A stretch of DNA of 64,000 nucleotides from assembly GCF_001625655.1 (NCBI RefSeq), contig NZ_AUYB01000081.1, positions 49,936-113,935 on the forward strand, written 5' to 3'. Both the position numbers and the translations under genes were made by a program. The notes under the pieces were generated by a model, which saw nothing but the letters and a program-made list of their open reading frames with translations, searched no databases and was not told where the DNA came from. Shown here one piece after another: positions 54,381-63,909 of the stretch. Every line of letters starts with the position of its first letter. Position 1 is the stretch's first letter. This stretch comes from Pseudoalteromonas luteoviolacea DSM 6061. GTDB taxonomy: Bacteria; Pseudomonadota; Gammaproteobacteria; Enterobacterales; Alteromonadaceae.

Positions 54381-55829
54381 GTGGCTTTAAATCTTGTTTG
54401 GCTGAAAAGAGATTTAAGACTGTCTGACCATCAGGCATTGTTCACTGCGGCTCAAAATGGAAATCCAGTTCTTCTATTATATTGTTTTGAACCTTCTGCA
54501 TTGAGAGATAATCACTCTTCACTGCGTCATTTTAAGTTTATCAGTGAATCTTTATTAGACATTAAGAACCGAGTACCCGATGGAGCACTTTACTGTGCCT
54601 ATGGAGAATGTATTGATGTTATTGAACAGATACACCAAATGGTTGGGATAAGCGGGCTATTCAGCCATCAAGAAATTGGTTTGGCATATACTTTTAAACG
54701 AGACAAACAGGTTGCAAATTGGTGTAAGTTGAAAAATGTGCCTTGGCATGAATTTCCTCAAGGTGCCGTAATAAGAGGACTCAAAAATAGAGTCGATTGG
54801 GACAAAAACTGGCAAAAAACGATGCGTGATGAGTTGATTGACGTTGAAATTGAAAGCACTCAATTCTTTACAGAAAATCAGATGTTTAATAGGCATTTAG
54901 ATTTACTATCTTTTGTTCGAGTGCAGAATAAAGAAGCGTTTCAATTGGGTGGTGAAGGTGTTGGGTGGCAAGTACTCAATTCTTTCTTTGATTCAAGAGG
55001 CAAGTCATATGCGTACTCTTTATCGAGTCCCGATAAAGCCACTGAACATTGCTCACGGCTTTCAACTTACCTCGCATGGGGCAATTTAAGCCTACGACAA
55101 GTATACCAAGAAGTTCTGAAAAACTGGAACAAACCACATTGGCGCAAATCGCTGGTTGCTTTCACTTCGAGGCTACACTGGCACTGCCATTTTATTCAAA
55201 AATTCGAAAGCGAATGTGACATTGAGTTTAGATGTGTTAATCGCGCCTATGAAAATATGCCTAGAGTTACTGGTGAAGAAGCAAAAATTAGGTTAGAAGC
55301 TTGGAAGAGTGGGAACACAGGCATTCCTATGATAGATGCCTGCATGAGGAGCTTGATTGCAACGGGTTATCTGAATTTTAGGATGAGGGCAATGCTAGTC
55401 AGTTTTCTGTGTCATCATTTGTCCTTGGATTGGCGTGCTGGCGTTGCTCATTTAGCAAGGCTATTTTTAGACTTTGAACCAGGCATACATTACAGCCAAT
55501 TTCAAATGCAAGCGGGCGTGACTGGAATCAATACAATCCGCATCTACAACCCAGTTAAACAAGGAGAAGACAAAGATCCAGAAGGTCTTTTTGTCAAAAA
55601 GTGGGTGCCAGAGCTATCTGAGATCCCAGCCCCTTTGGTGCACAGCCCATGGAATTTGACCGAAATGGAGCAGATGATGTTCGGGATTGAACTTGGCGTA
55701 GATTATCCCATGCCGATAGTCGATTTAAAGGAAAGTTATACCAAAGCACAGGAACTGCTTTGGCAGTGGAAGAATCGAGACGATGTTGCACGTGAGGCTA
55801 AACGAGTTTTATCAATCCATGTTAGGTAA
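54381..55829 (+). CDS. Cryptochrome/deoxyribodipyrimidine photolyase family protein
   Basis: A 482-residue flavoprotein with start codon GTG, 4 bp after the previous stop. The N-terminal antenna domain begins [15 protein letters not shown]. The FAD domain has [36 protein letters not shown] (shown in part) and [10 protein letters not shown]. It is distinct from Cry-DASH and from the FeS type. It may be a CPD photolyase or a related repair enzyme; the exact class needs a tree. Confidence 0.88.
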   Translation: MALNLVWLKRDLRLSDHQALFTAAQNGNPVLLLYCFEPSALRDNHSSLRHFKFISESLLDIKNRVPDGALYCAYGECIDVIEQIHQMVGISGLFSHQEIGLAYTFKRDKQVANWCKLKNVPWHEFPQGAVIRGLKNRVDWDKNWQKTMRDELIDVEIESTQFFTENQMFNRHLDLLSFVRVQNKEAFQLGGEGVGWQVLNSFFDSRGKSYAYSLSSPDKATEHCSRLSTYLAWGNLSLRQVYQEVLKNWNKPHWRKSLVAFTSRLHWHCHFIQKFESECDIEFRCVNRAYENMPRVTGEEAKIRLEAWKSGNTGIPMIDACMRSLIATGYLNFRMRAMLVSFLCHHLSLDWRAGVAHLARLFLDFEPGIHYSQFQMQAGVTGINTIRIYNPVKQGEDKDPEGLFVKKWVPELSEIPAPLVHSPWNLTEMEQMMFGIELGVDYPMPIVDLKESYTKAQELLWQWKNRDDVAREAKRVLSIHVR

Positions 55830-55834
55830 ACGCC

Positions 55835-55984
55835 ATGCACAAAAAACAGAAATTACCGATGAAAATATGCGTTGTTTGTCGAAGACCATTTTCATGGCGT
55901 AAAAAATGGCAGCGAGACTGGGAGAACGTTAAGTATTGCTCTAGACGTTGTTCTACAAATAGTAAATTAAAGGTAACCACTTAA
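55835..55984 (+). CDS. DUF2256-family small Cys-rich protein
   Basis: A 49-residue basic protein too short for common ORF cutoffs. It starts [19 protein letters not shown] and has two CxxC-like pairs, CVVC (residues 12-15) and CSRRC (35-39), joined by a tryptophan-rich [10 protein letters not shown] segment: a probable zinc ribbon. DUF2256 proteins are often encoded next to photolyase/cryptochrome genes. It lies 5 bp after the second photolyase stop and its stop overlaps the next start (TAATG). Role unknown. Confidence 0.82.
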   Translation: MHKKQKLPMKICVVCRRPFSWRKKWQRDWENVKYCSRRCSTNSKLKVTT

Positions 55985-57555
55985 TGGCAAGCACATTTAA
56001 AACACTAAGGCTTATTCTGGGTGACCAGCTCAACGCCGGTCATTCATGGTATACCAGTAAAAATGATGACACGCTTTACGTAATAGCAGAGCTTCATCAA
56101 GAAGCAAATTATGTGCAGCACCACATACAAAAAGTCTGTGCATTTTTTGCAGCGATGCAAGCCTTTAGCAAGGCGTTACAAACAGCAGGCCATAATGTTA
56201 AGTATTTAACGCTGGATGACACCAAAGATTATTCGCAGTTACCTGAGCTTCTTAACAGTCTAATAAAAGACCATCAAATAGAGTTGTTCGAGTACCAATT
56301 GCCTGATGAATATAGGCTTCGCGCTCAATTAAGTGCATATAGAAATCAGTTAAGTATTGCTTCAAATGTCTTTGAGACAGAGCATTTTTATCTTTCAGAT
56401 AGCGAGATAAGTCATTATTTTACAGTAGGTAAGAAACATCGCCTAGAAGCGTTTTATAGGAAAATGCGAGCACGCTTTAATGTTCTTATGGACGGTGACA
56501 AACCGTTGGGAGGCACTTGGAATTTTGACAGTAATAACCGAAATAAATTGAAGCAAAAAGACTTGCCTGAAATACCAGAGCCACTTGTATTTGCGAACGA
56601 TGTGGCAGATATTTTCGAAAGGCTTAAGCGACACAATATTACTACGTTTGGTGAATACCATGAACGGCTCTTATGGCCAATAAATAAACAGCAGGCGAAG
56701 GACTTAGTAGCGGCTTTTTGTGAAACACAGTTGTCTAAATTTGGCTTTTTCCAAGATGCGATGACATGTAAAGCTGATGATTTGTATACAAAAAAGCAAT
56801 GGAGTTTATATCATTCTAGGTTGTCGTTTGCTTTAAACAGTAAAATAATAAGTCCAGCTTACGTAGTTGATACAGTTGTTGACTACTATTACAAGCACTC
56901 AAGCGAAGTGGATATTGCACAAATAGAAGGGTTCGTTAGGCAGATCATTGGTTGGAGAGAATTTGTTCGCGGAATTTATTGGGTCAACATGCCACAGTAT
57001 GCACGGTTAAACCAATTAGGGGCGAAGCGGAATTTACCAAAGTGGTTCTGGGATGGTGAAACTAAAATGAATTGCCAAAAACATGCAATCAAACAATCTT
57101 TAGATTTTGCTTATGCCCACCATATTCAAAGGTTAATGGTCACTGGTAATTTTTGCCTAATAGCAGGCATAGACCCAAATCAAGTAGACGATTGGTACTT
57201 AGGCGTTTATGTCGATGCGATTGAATGGGTCGAAATGCCAAATACAAGGGGAATGAGCCAATTTGCAGATGGCGGCATTGTAGGTTCCAAAGCGTATGCT
57301 TCTAGTGGTAACTATATTAATAAAATGAGCGACTATTGCTCAGAGTGCCAATATGACATTAAGTCTGTAGATGGTAACAATGCTTGTCCAATGAACTCTA
57401 TGTATTGGCATTTTATGAGTAAATATGAGGAGCAGTTCTCTAATAATCCTCGCAATAAGATGATTTACTCAAGCTGGCATAAGAAGCAGCCTGAGGAAAG
57501 AGAAAATATCCTTGCTAAGGCACAGCACTACCTCAGTGTGTTAGATGATATATGA
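55984..57555 (+). CDS. FeS-BCP-type photolyase (prokaryotic (6-4) photolyase-like)
   Basis: A 523-residue protein beginning TLRLILGDQLNAGHSWY, the start typical of the iron-sulfur bacterial cryptochromes/photolyases (PhrB of Agrobacterium, CryB of Rhodobacter). Four cysteines placed as the [4Fe-4S] ligands are visible: one in NCQKHAIKQS, a CxxC in SDYCSECQYD and one in NACPMNSMYW. Members with this layout repair (6-4) photoproducts. It starts on the last base of the DUF2256 stop. Confidence 0.92.
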   Translation: MASTFKTLRLILGDQLNAGHSWYTSKNDDTLYVIAELHQEANYVQHHIQKVCAFFAAMQAFSKALQTAGHNVKYLTLDDTKDYSQLPELLNSLIKDHQIELFEYQLPDEYRLRAQLSAYRNQLSIASNVFETEHFYLSDSEISHYFTVGKKHRLEAFYRKMRARFNVLMDGDKPLGGTWNFDSNNRNKLKQKDLPEIPEPLVFANDVADIFERLKRHNITTFGEYHERLLWPINKQQAKDLVAAFCETQLSKFGFFQDAMTCKADDLYTKKQWSLYHSRLSFALNSKIISPAYVVDTVVDYYYKHSSEVDIAQIEGFVRQIIGWREFVRGIYWVNMPQYARLNQLGAKRNLPKWFWDGETKMNCQKHAIKQSLDFAYAHHIQRLMVTGNFCLIAGIDPNQVDDWYLGVYVDAIEWVEMPNTRGMSQFADGGIVGSKAYASSGNYINKMSDYCSECQYDIKSVDGNNACPMNSMYWHFMSKYEEQFSNNPRNKMIYSSWHKKQPEERENILAKAQHYLSVLDDI

Positions 57556-58755
57556 TTACTGGTGTTCAAAGTAAATCCTATAAGTACTCGACCAAATTGG
57601 AAAATCAACGTTAGTCATATAACAGATAAAATCTTGTATTTTGGTATCACTTACCTCGAGTAAATAGCGTAGCTTATCGATCTGTTTTTGGTCTAGCTGA
57701 CTATGTGCAAAGTTGTTTTCAACAGAGGTAATGCTTAGATTTGGAAACTCAGGAAACCGTTCTGTCCACATATCACTGGCCCTGAGTTTACCTTCTTCAA
57801 CTTTCTGATTATTGTGATAGCAACCAATGTTAACGGTACTACAGCGATCAATCTGCTTTTCTAATAACACCAACATTGTGAGCTTTTTAACCGGGTTTTT
57901 GATTGATAAACTGGTAGAGCTGCAGGGACTATTCTGGTTTAGCGGATTGACGACTTCGTCAGGGTTATTAAAAACAAAGGTGACATCACAATTGGGCTTT
58001 GGCAATGGGTCAAATACGAGCCCAGAATTACTGGGGGAATATGTACTAAAAGACTCTAAAAACCCACTAGTAGAAAACTCCTTAGATACTCCAAGCGTAA
58101 AAGCTTGTGAGTTGAGCTTACTACGGCATGTGATGTTTACAGGGGGCTCGAAGTCTTCTGGGTGAGGGTGCGTGTAAAATTGCACAAACGGTATAGCACC
58201 GGCGTCTCTTTGAATACCAGACTTGCTTATCAACGCTGTTTCTTGAAGGAATCTTGGATCGTTCTTATTTTGACGTAAAATATAGATGCAAAACACTTCG
58301 TTTACACTGAACTTTAAGAGTGACTTAGCTGCATAATATAACTGCGCCTTTTTGTCTTGTTCTTGAGGATGTATTTGCGGTGTTTTAATTTCGTCTGAGA
58401 TTAAGCGCTTTAACTGAGCATGACTTTTTGCGTGCCTTTTCAAACACTGGCTAAATAGGCGTACTACTTGATTCAGCTGGCCTAGTAATGAAGTCGGTAT
58501 AAAATGTGTGACTTTTTCTATTAAAAGTGCCAAAGCTTGTGTTCCTGGAAGCTCAAGAAGAACTTCTAACCCGTTACTGGCCTTACAAGCGGCAAAAAAC
58601 CTTTGGCTGTTCGACCTGTTGTAATCTAACAGTTTTGAAAACCCACCTATGGAATTGGCTTCGTGTGCTAAACTCGATTTAACTGCGATAAATGTCTTTT
58701 GGATTCGTTCACCCAAGCGAGTTAACTCTGTTTTTTCTTCTTGATTCAGTCCCAT
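57556..58755 (-). CDS. Uncharacterised protein, possible N-terminal DNA-binding helix-turn-helix
   Basis: I do not recognise this 399-residue protein. There is no signal peptide or membrane segment. The first ~150 residues are helical; a segment around residues 30-60, with GFSKLLDYNRSNSQRFFAAC, could be a helix-turn-helix. The rest is mixed with several cysteines and no known motif. It is convergent with the FeS-photolyase gene, the two stops touching with no gap. It is divergent from nothing nearby; its promoter region abuts the protease gene end. Not a transposase or obvious enzyme. Confidence 0.7.
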   Translation of the reverse strand: MGLNQEEKTELTRLGERIQKTFIAVKSSLAHEANSIGGFSKLLDYNRSNSQRFFAACKASNGLEVLLELPGTQALALLIEKVTHFIPTSLLGQLNQVVRLFSQCLKRHAKSHAQLKRLISDEIKTPQIHPQEQDKKAQLYYAAKSLLKFSVNEVFCIYILRQNKNDPRFLQETALISKSGIQRDAGAIPFVQFYTHPHPEDFEPPVNITCRSKLNSQAFTLGVSKEFSTSGFLESFSTYSPSNSGLVFDPLPKPNCDVTFVFNNPDEVVNPLNQNSPCSSTSLSIKNPVKKLTMLVLLEKQIDRCSTVNIGCYHNNQKVEEGKLRASDMWTERFPEFPNLSITSVENNFAHSQLDQKQIDKLRYLLEVSDTKIQDFICYMTNVDFPIWSSTYRIYFEHQ

Positions 58756-58847
58756 GCTCTAAAAAGCGTTCTCTTTCCTAATTTGCCTTAGATTACATGG
58801 GACTGAAGGGTTTTGAAAGTCCTCAATTAACTAAATTTGTAGTTAAA

Positions 58848-60452
58848 TTAGTTACAAGCACCCAAGTTCTTCCAAGGACCCCAAGGACCAGACTGAGCAG
58901 GGTCTTCGCCTTGTACCCACCAGTTGGCTTCATAAATGTTACCGTTGTGAGCAACTCTATCACCTTGCAAATAAACGGCACTTGAAGACCAAGCAGGTAA
59001 TCCATTGCAACCAGTTGAATCGTCACTCACAGTAACCGTTTTGCTGATGGTATCTGAATTTCCGTCTCTATCGCTGGCGACCAAAGTTATCGTATATTGG
59101 CCAGATTGCTTGTAAGTATGTTTCGGTGAGTTTTCAGCGCTTGTTGATCCATCACCGAAATCCCATGCAGCGCTTGTACTACCTGAGCTTGTATTTTGAA
59201 GTGAAACGCTCAAACCATTTGTTGAAGCTGAAAAATCGGCTTTGACATCGGTAGAGCCATCGCAATCAGAATCTTTTCGCCAAACGTTACTGTATCGATC
59301 TGGCTGAGCTCCTTGTGACCACCAAATAGCCTCATAGACCGAACCAATAAATGACACTTTTTCTCCTGGTTCATAACTTTTTTGTGCATCCCAGCCAGGA
59401 GCACAATCGGGCGGCGTACCAACAATAATAACTTTAGAAACAGTGCCTGTTTGGTTAACTGTGTCTGTTACAGTTAGCGTTACGTTGAAATTGCCAGCTA
59501 TGCCGTAGTCAAAACTGGGGTTTTGAGCAGACGATGTTGCATTGCCTTGACCAAAATCCCATTCATATTGAGTAATAGCGTTGTCATCCGCAGATTGGTT
59601 AACGAAACTGACAGTTGTGCCGTTTACTGAGTAAGTAAAGTTAGCAACAGGGGGATTGTCCGTTGGAATGTCGCCGATCCCAGTTTTTTGTTTTATCCAA
59701 TCTAAGTAACTCGTTGTACGAGTAAAGGCAGTTGCGCCTTGGCAAGCAATACCCCAGCTCACTGTACCAATGCTATAAAAATCGTTGCCTACTTTCACCG
59801 CATATGGACCACCACTGTCTCCATTACACGCTGAGCGACCACCTTCGCCCCCGCCACATATCACAGACCCTGGGATGGAGAAGTTTAGCAATGAGCTACA
59901 ACTATTGTTGCTAATTACGGGGAGCTCAGCTTCTCTTAACACATCGCTTGGACGCCCTCGATTAGAGGTAAGCCCCCAGCCCGATACTGTTACATAATTA
60001 CCGACATTCGCATATTGAGACTCAATAGCGCTAGTGGGCAGTTTTGCGGGGGTGTATTGGCTAGGAGCAGGTGAGGCGAGTTTTAATAATGCAATGTCAT
60101 AACCAGAGCGGATCCCATTCGCACCGCGCCAGCGCTCGTGGTTTATAATCTGAGATACTCTCAGGGTCTGACCATCTCCACGACTAATTGAGTGTGCACC
60201 GACTCGAACAGTTAAACTGGAAGTAGAAGCGCTATCTAAACAATGCGCAGCAGTCAAAACCCAGTTTGAACTGATCAATGTGCCGCCACACCCTTGACGG
60301 CCATTCATGAGTAATGCTACTTGGTATGGTCTTGAATATGCTGGTGTTTCTATGCCACCTACGACACTAGGGGTAACATCAACAACGGGAGTTGCTTGCC
60401 CATATGTGCTTGCAGCAGCGAGTGCAGATAGTAATAATTTAACCTTTTTCAT
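58848..60452 (-). CDS. Secreted trypsin-like (S1) protease with PKD and carbohydrate-binding modules
   Basis: A 534-residue exported protein. The signal peptide covers ~1-20. The S1 peptidase lies at ~31-255, triad H70 (TAAHC), D119 (GYDIALL) and S213 (NGDSGGP). The residue at the base of the S1 pocket (six before the serine) is Ser207, not Asp, so chymotrypsin-like rather than trypsin-like specificity is likely. The modules that follow are PKD (~267-345), CBM5/12-like (~350-392, with aromatic YEAIWWSQGAQP), PKD (~404-477) and a second CBM5/12-like (~482-534). Such CBMs bind chitin, which suits a marine degrader. The propeptide site SVVGG lacks a basic residue before it. Confidence 0.9.
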   Translation of the reverse strand: MKKVKLLLSALAAASTYGQATPVVDVTPSVVGGIETPAYSRPYQVALLMNGRQGCGGTLISSNWVLTAAHCLDSASTSSLTVRVGAHSISRGDGQTLRVSQIINHERWRGANGIRSGYDIALLKLASPAPSQYTPAKLPTSAIESQYANVGNYVTVSGWGLTSNRGRPSDVLREAELPVISNNSCSSLLNFSIPGSVICGGGEGGRSACNGDSGGPYAVKVGNDFYSIGTVSWGIACQGATAFTRTTSYLDWIKQKTGIGDIPTDNPPVANFTYSVNGTTVSFVNQSADDNAITQYEWDFGQGNATSSAQNPSFDYGIAGNFNVTLTVTDTVNQTGTVSKVIIVGTPPDCAPGWDAQKSYEPGEKVSFIGSVYEAIWWSQGAQPDRYSNVWRKDSDCDGSTDVKADFSASTNGLSVSLQNTSSGSTSAAWDFGDGSTSAENSPKHTYKQSGQYTITLVASDRDGNSDTISKTVTVSDDSTGCNGLPAWSSSAVYLQGDRVAHNGNIYEANWWVQGEDPAQSGPWGPWKNLGACN

Positions 60453-60686
60453 GATGTATCTTTCCTTTATTGGCTCGAAAATGAGCTGTTATAGGAATAA
60501 TCTGAGATACACCTTTGATTCAAGAGTTGAGTGAAAAATAATCACTGGTAGGAGCTCTTGGTTTACTAAGAGCAAAAAGAGTAGTGAGTTGTTTTCAATG
60601 GTGTTTTAGTGTAACAAAAAATTTACAGTAATTTTTATTTGTTGAGAGTTCTGCTAAACATAATTTATTGATCTTTAATCATGAAA

Positions 60687-60709
60687 AGCGGGCCGTTTTG
60701 CCCGCTAGT
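60687..60709 (-). terminator. Terminator after the TonB receptor gene
   Basis: 7 bp stem AGCGGGC / GCCCGCT around a 6-base loop, followed on the minus strand by TTTT; 22 bp after the stop. Confidence 0.75.
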
Positions 60710-60730
60710 GCTTGAACTGTATTTTAATTA

Positions 60731-62995
60731 TTAAAAACTATATCTAGCAGACAGTTTCCAATTACGAGGTTCTCCCCAAGTTACTGAACCACTCCATGGT
60801 GCTATATCGTTGTGATAGCTCTTGTCAAACACGTTATCGATGTTTACTGAAATGCTGAGCTCTTCCGTCACGTAATATCTCGCCATTAAGTTAAATAAAG
60901 TAACTGAGCCGTGATCTCGACGTTCTCTACCTTGTAGGTTTGGCCTACCACTTTCAACCCAGTAACCGTCTTTCCAATTCATACCAAATCCTACTGTTAA
61001 GTTTTCAATGTAATCCGAAGGTTGGTACGTGGTGTAAAAATTGAAAAGCTGTTTGGGTACGTCGGTGTTTAATTGCAAGCCATCTTGGTCTTCAGTTTTT
61101 GCATAAGAGTAACCGGTATATATGTTGAAACCAGGTGATACTTCGCCGCTTAATTCAAATTCTAAACCTCTAGTAGTGCCTGTATCGACCACAATAGTTG
61201 GATTGATACGAGTGCCTTCAATTCTATAGCGGCGATCAAAAGCTGGGTCGTCAATTGCTTCATTCTTTTTGTTAGATTCAAATACCGCAAATGAGAAGTT
61301 TAACAAGCCAATTTCGGCTTTAAGACCAGCTTCCAAACTGTCTCCAATGATCGGCCCATGGAGCTTTTGATTCTTGTCATATTCAAGTTGAGGTTCAAAG
61401 GCATCCGAGTAACTCGCGTAGATGCTGTACTCGTCATTAATATCATATATTACCCCTGCGTAAGGGGTTGTTTCTTTCTCAATTTGATTGACTAAATGAC
61501 TGCTTACATCTACACCATTTTTCTCTGCATTTTGGCCATACTCTTTGTATTCCCAATCGGTTCTTCTCGCGCCGATGATGGTTTTTAAATTTTCTGTAAT
61601 AGCTAAACGAGTCGCGAAGTAAAAACCGCTACTGATATGTGTTTCAAGACGATTTGGATCAGTGTTACTGAAAGGGTAGTGCGGTATATCGCCATTCCAA
61701 GTAAAGTAATTTATCTTTTCGATATCGCCGATTTGTACTTTTTCTTGTTCATGACTGTTTCCAATATATGTTCTTTCCCTGTCAAAACTATTGTAACCGA
61801 CAATTAGGTCGTGTTCTTGACCCAAAAATTCAAAACTACCCTGTAAGTTAATATCAAAAGTTCTTTGAACATCGTTAGAGCTACTGATGACGGCACTCAT
61901 GCCAAACCCGTCATCAGTGAAGCCGTCTTGATTGTAATAACCGTTTTCATACAGGAAGAATAGTTTTCCACCTTCCATGTCTATAGTGTTATAAGTGGCA
62001 ATTGAATTGAGTTGCCACCCATTGTCAAAACCGTGACTAATAGATGCAAAATAAGTGTTTTCTTCAAGAGGCCAAGAGCTGTTTTTTGCTGTTAAGCCTG
62101 TGTCACTTCTTTTCGGATTAAACAAGCTGCCATCGGCAAAATAGTATGGCGCAGCATGGGAGTTGATTACCCCTCTAGAAGCAGTATCTGCATATTCATA
62201 ACCAACGCGTATAAGCGTTGTGTCAGTCAAATCACCTTCTGCCGTGACATAAACTGAGGTCTTTTCTTGACCATATCTATCGACAAATGAATCTTTATCA
62301 TAATGTGCAGCCGCAACACGTCCGCGAATGCTGCCATCGCTGTTAAGAGGTGCAGAAACATCGAGTTCTACGCGATTATTGTTCCAGCGGCCAGCTAATA
62401 CACCAACGTGACCGTCTACCTCTTTACTAACGGCCCGCTTTCTGACTAAGTTGATTGTGGCAGTGGGGGAGCCAACTCCGGTCATCAAGCCATTAGCGCC
62501 TCGTAATATCTCAACACGCTCATAAGCAATAGAGTCTCCATTGACGTCAGCCCTTCGACCACCTGGGAACTGCTGTACACCATCAATTTGGATAAGGTTT
62601 ACATTGTCGCCACGGACAATAAATTGAGTGCGATCATGACTTCGTCCACTATTGGCGTAGACCCCAGTCGTATGCTGTAAAACATCTTTAATGTTAACCG
62701 ACTTCCAATCTTCTAATTGCTGTTGGGTTATAACTGAAACAGATTGCGGTGTTTCCTTTAGAGATAAAATCATTTTAGTTGCGGACTTTGTCGCTGCATC
62801 TGAGTAATTACCAGTAGTCGAAGCTGTAACGTATATACGCTCGATTTCGTTTGCTGACTGTGCGTTGCTGTCAGTGTCTATTGAACTGGCAAAAGCTTGA
62901 GACCCAGTAAATGCAGCAGTTAAAGCAAGAGCCAAGGGGGCTAGGCGAAGAGTCGGGCGTCTATTACATGAAGAAAGCAAATTAGAATTGTCCAT
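60731..62995 (-). CDS. TonB-dependent siderophore receptor
   Basis: Outer-membrane receptor of 754 residues. A signal peptide (LAPLALALTAAFTGSQAFA, to ~residue 36) is followed by a plug domain (~70-190) with the ETPQSVSVITQQQLEDW start and ILRGANGLMTGVGSP typical of FpvA/FhuE-type siderophore receptors, and a 22-strand barrel ending in the aromatic WKLSARYSF. The TonB box region ERIYVTAS is visible. A Fur box lies 114 bp upstream. Substrate is probably a hydroxamate-type ferric siderophore, not proven. Confidence 0.93.
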   Translation of the reverse strand: MDNSNLLSSCNRRPTLRLAPLALALTAAFTGSQAFASSIDTDSNAQSANEIERIYVTASTTGNYSDAATKSATKMILSLKETPQSVSVITQQQLEDWKSVNIKDVLQHTTGVYANSGRSHDRTQFIVRGDNVNLIQIDGVQQFPGGRRADVNGDSIAYERVEILRGANGLMTGVGSPTATINLVRKRAVSKEVDGHVGVLAGRWNNNRVELDVSAPLNSDGSIRGRVAAAHYDKDSFVDRYGQEKTSVYVTAEGDLTDTTLIRVGYEYADTASRGVINSHAAPYYFADGSLFNPKRSDTGLTAKNSSWPLEENTYFASISHGFDNGWQLNSIATYNTIDMEGGKLFFLYENGYYNQDGFTDDGFGMSAVISSSNDVQRTFDINLQGSFEFLGQEHDLIVGYNSFDRERTYIGNSHEQEKVQIGDIEKINYFTWNGDIPHYPFSNTDPNRLETHISSGFYFATRLAITENLKTIIGARRTDWEYKEYGQNAEKNGVDVSSHLVNQIEKETTPYAGVIYDINDEYSIYASYSDAFEPQLEYDKNQKLHGPIIGDSLEAGLKAEIGLLNFSFAVFESNKKNEAIDDPAFDRRYRIEGTRINPTIVVDTGTTRGLEFELSGEVSPGFNIYTGYSYAKTEDQDGLQLNTDVPKQLFNFYTTYQPSDYIENLTVGFGMNWKDGYWVESGRPNLQGRERRDHGSVTLFNLMARYYVTEELSISVNIDNVFDKSYHNDIAPWSGSVTWGEPRNWKLSARYSF

Positions 62996-63082
62996 AAAAT
63001 CCTATTCCAGAAGAACAAAAAAAGCTGTGCAAATATATACAGCGCAATCGTTGGTAGTCTTAGACCAAGTCAGATTTAGAGT

Positions 63083-63097
63083 GATTGTACCAATCTA
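63083..63097. repeat. 15-base intergenic repeat, copy 2
   Basis: gattgtaccaatcta, identical to 24051-24065 and 12 bp from the Fur box. Confidence 0.5.
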
Positions 63098-63108
63098 GGT
63101 CCTTAACT

Positions 63109-63127
63109 GATAATGGTTTGCATTATC
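63109..63127 (-). promoter_or_regulatory. Fur box upstream of siderophore receptor
   Basis: gataatggtttgcattatc agrees with the 19 bp Fur consensus GATAATGATAATCATTATC at 14-15 positions, with both outer half-sites perfect. It predicts iron repression of the receptor gene. Confidence 0.75.
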
Positions 63128-63451
63128 GTTGTGAGGAGGGCAAAGTCAAGGGCTACATGATGGTCATTGAAAAATAATGCATGCATATTAAGTTTTTAAT
63201 AAATATAGGTTTTTTAAATTAAATTTTTCTTGTATATATTCGTCTTAGAAGATCTCTGGCTTAAAAATTGGCTTGAGGTAGGGGTTGTACACTTTGATTT
63301 TTGGCTTGACGACGGCGCAGTAGAATTATTGCAATAAATACCCAATTTTTACCTTTTTCGGTTGTTTTTTGAACTCTTTTTGTTAGTCTTGTAATGCTAC
63401 TTTGTATAGTACCTAAATCGTTACCTAACAATAATTATAAGAAGATAGGCT

Positions 63452-63823
63452 ATGGGAGATCTTTTTCTAAAGCAACGCGAAAATTGGTGGGTGTGGGTCG
63501 CATGGGGTATTGTGGGGCTTGTTGCCAGCAAACTGTTGATGTCGGTATTGAATAACGTATGGTGGGTAATGTTGGCACCTATATTTATATTACTGATGTT
63601 AGCAGCTTGGATGAACTTTAACCGCCGTTTTGATTTTATCAGAGCACTGAAAATATTTATTTTAGTTGGTGTAATTTCTATGCTGCCGCTGTTTGAGCAA
63701 CGCTGGCATAGTTGGGATCAGCTAATTCATATGGCAGTTGATTCAGGCACATTGTTAATTTCTCTTTTAACAGTGTGTGTTTTGTGTGCTTTGTTGGCAA
63801 AACGACCTAAACAGTATTACTAA
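63452..63823 (+). CDS. Small integral membrane protein, unknown
   Basis: A 123-residue hydrophobic protein with about four predicted helices (~14-35, 38-55, 65-80, 95-115), rich in tryptophan near the start (NWWVWVAW) and with a basic end (KRPKQYY). No domain recognised. It starts with an ATG preceded by AAGAAGATAGG. It lies 86 bp before the tRNA-Ser gene. Confidence 0.72.
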   Translation: MGDLFLKQRENWWVWVAWGIVGLVASKLLMSVLNNVWWVMLAPIFILLMLAAWMNFNRRFDFIRALKIFILVGVISMLPLFEQRWHSWDQLIHMAVDSGTLLISLLTVCVLCALLAKRPKQYY

Positions 63824-63909
63824 GTTAAGTTGGTAACATGATAATTGTGAATTAGTCAAAAAAATACTTTACATAGGTATTATTTACACTTATCATGCGC
63901 GCCAACAAC

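Larger units (their letters stand above)
62996..63451. other. Intergenic region upstream of siderophore receptor
   Basis: No gene seen in 456 bp. It holds the Fur box, the second copy of the 15-base repeat, and promoters for two divergent genes. AGGA lies 4 nt before the receptor ATG. Confidence 0.6.
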
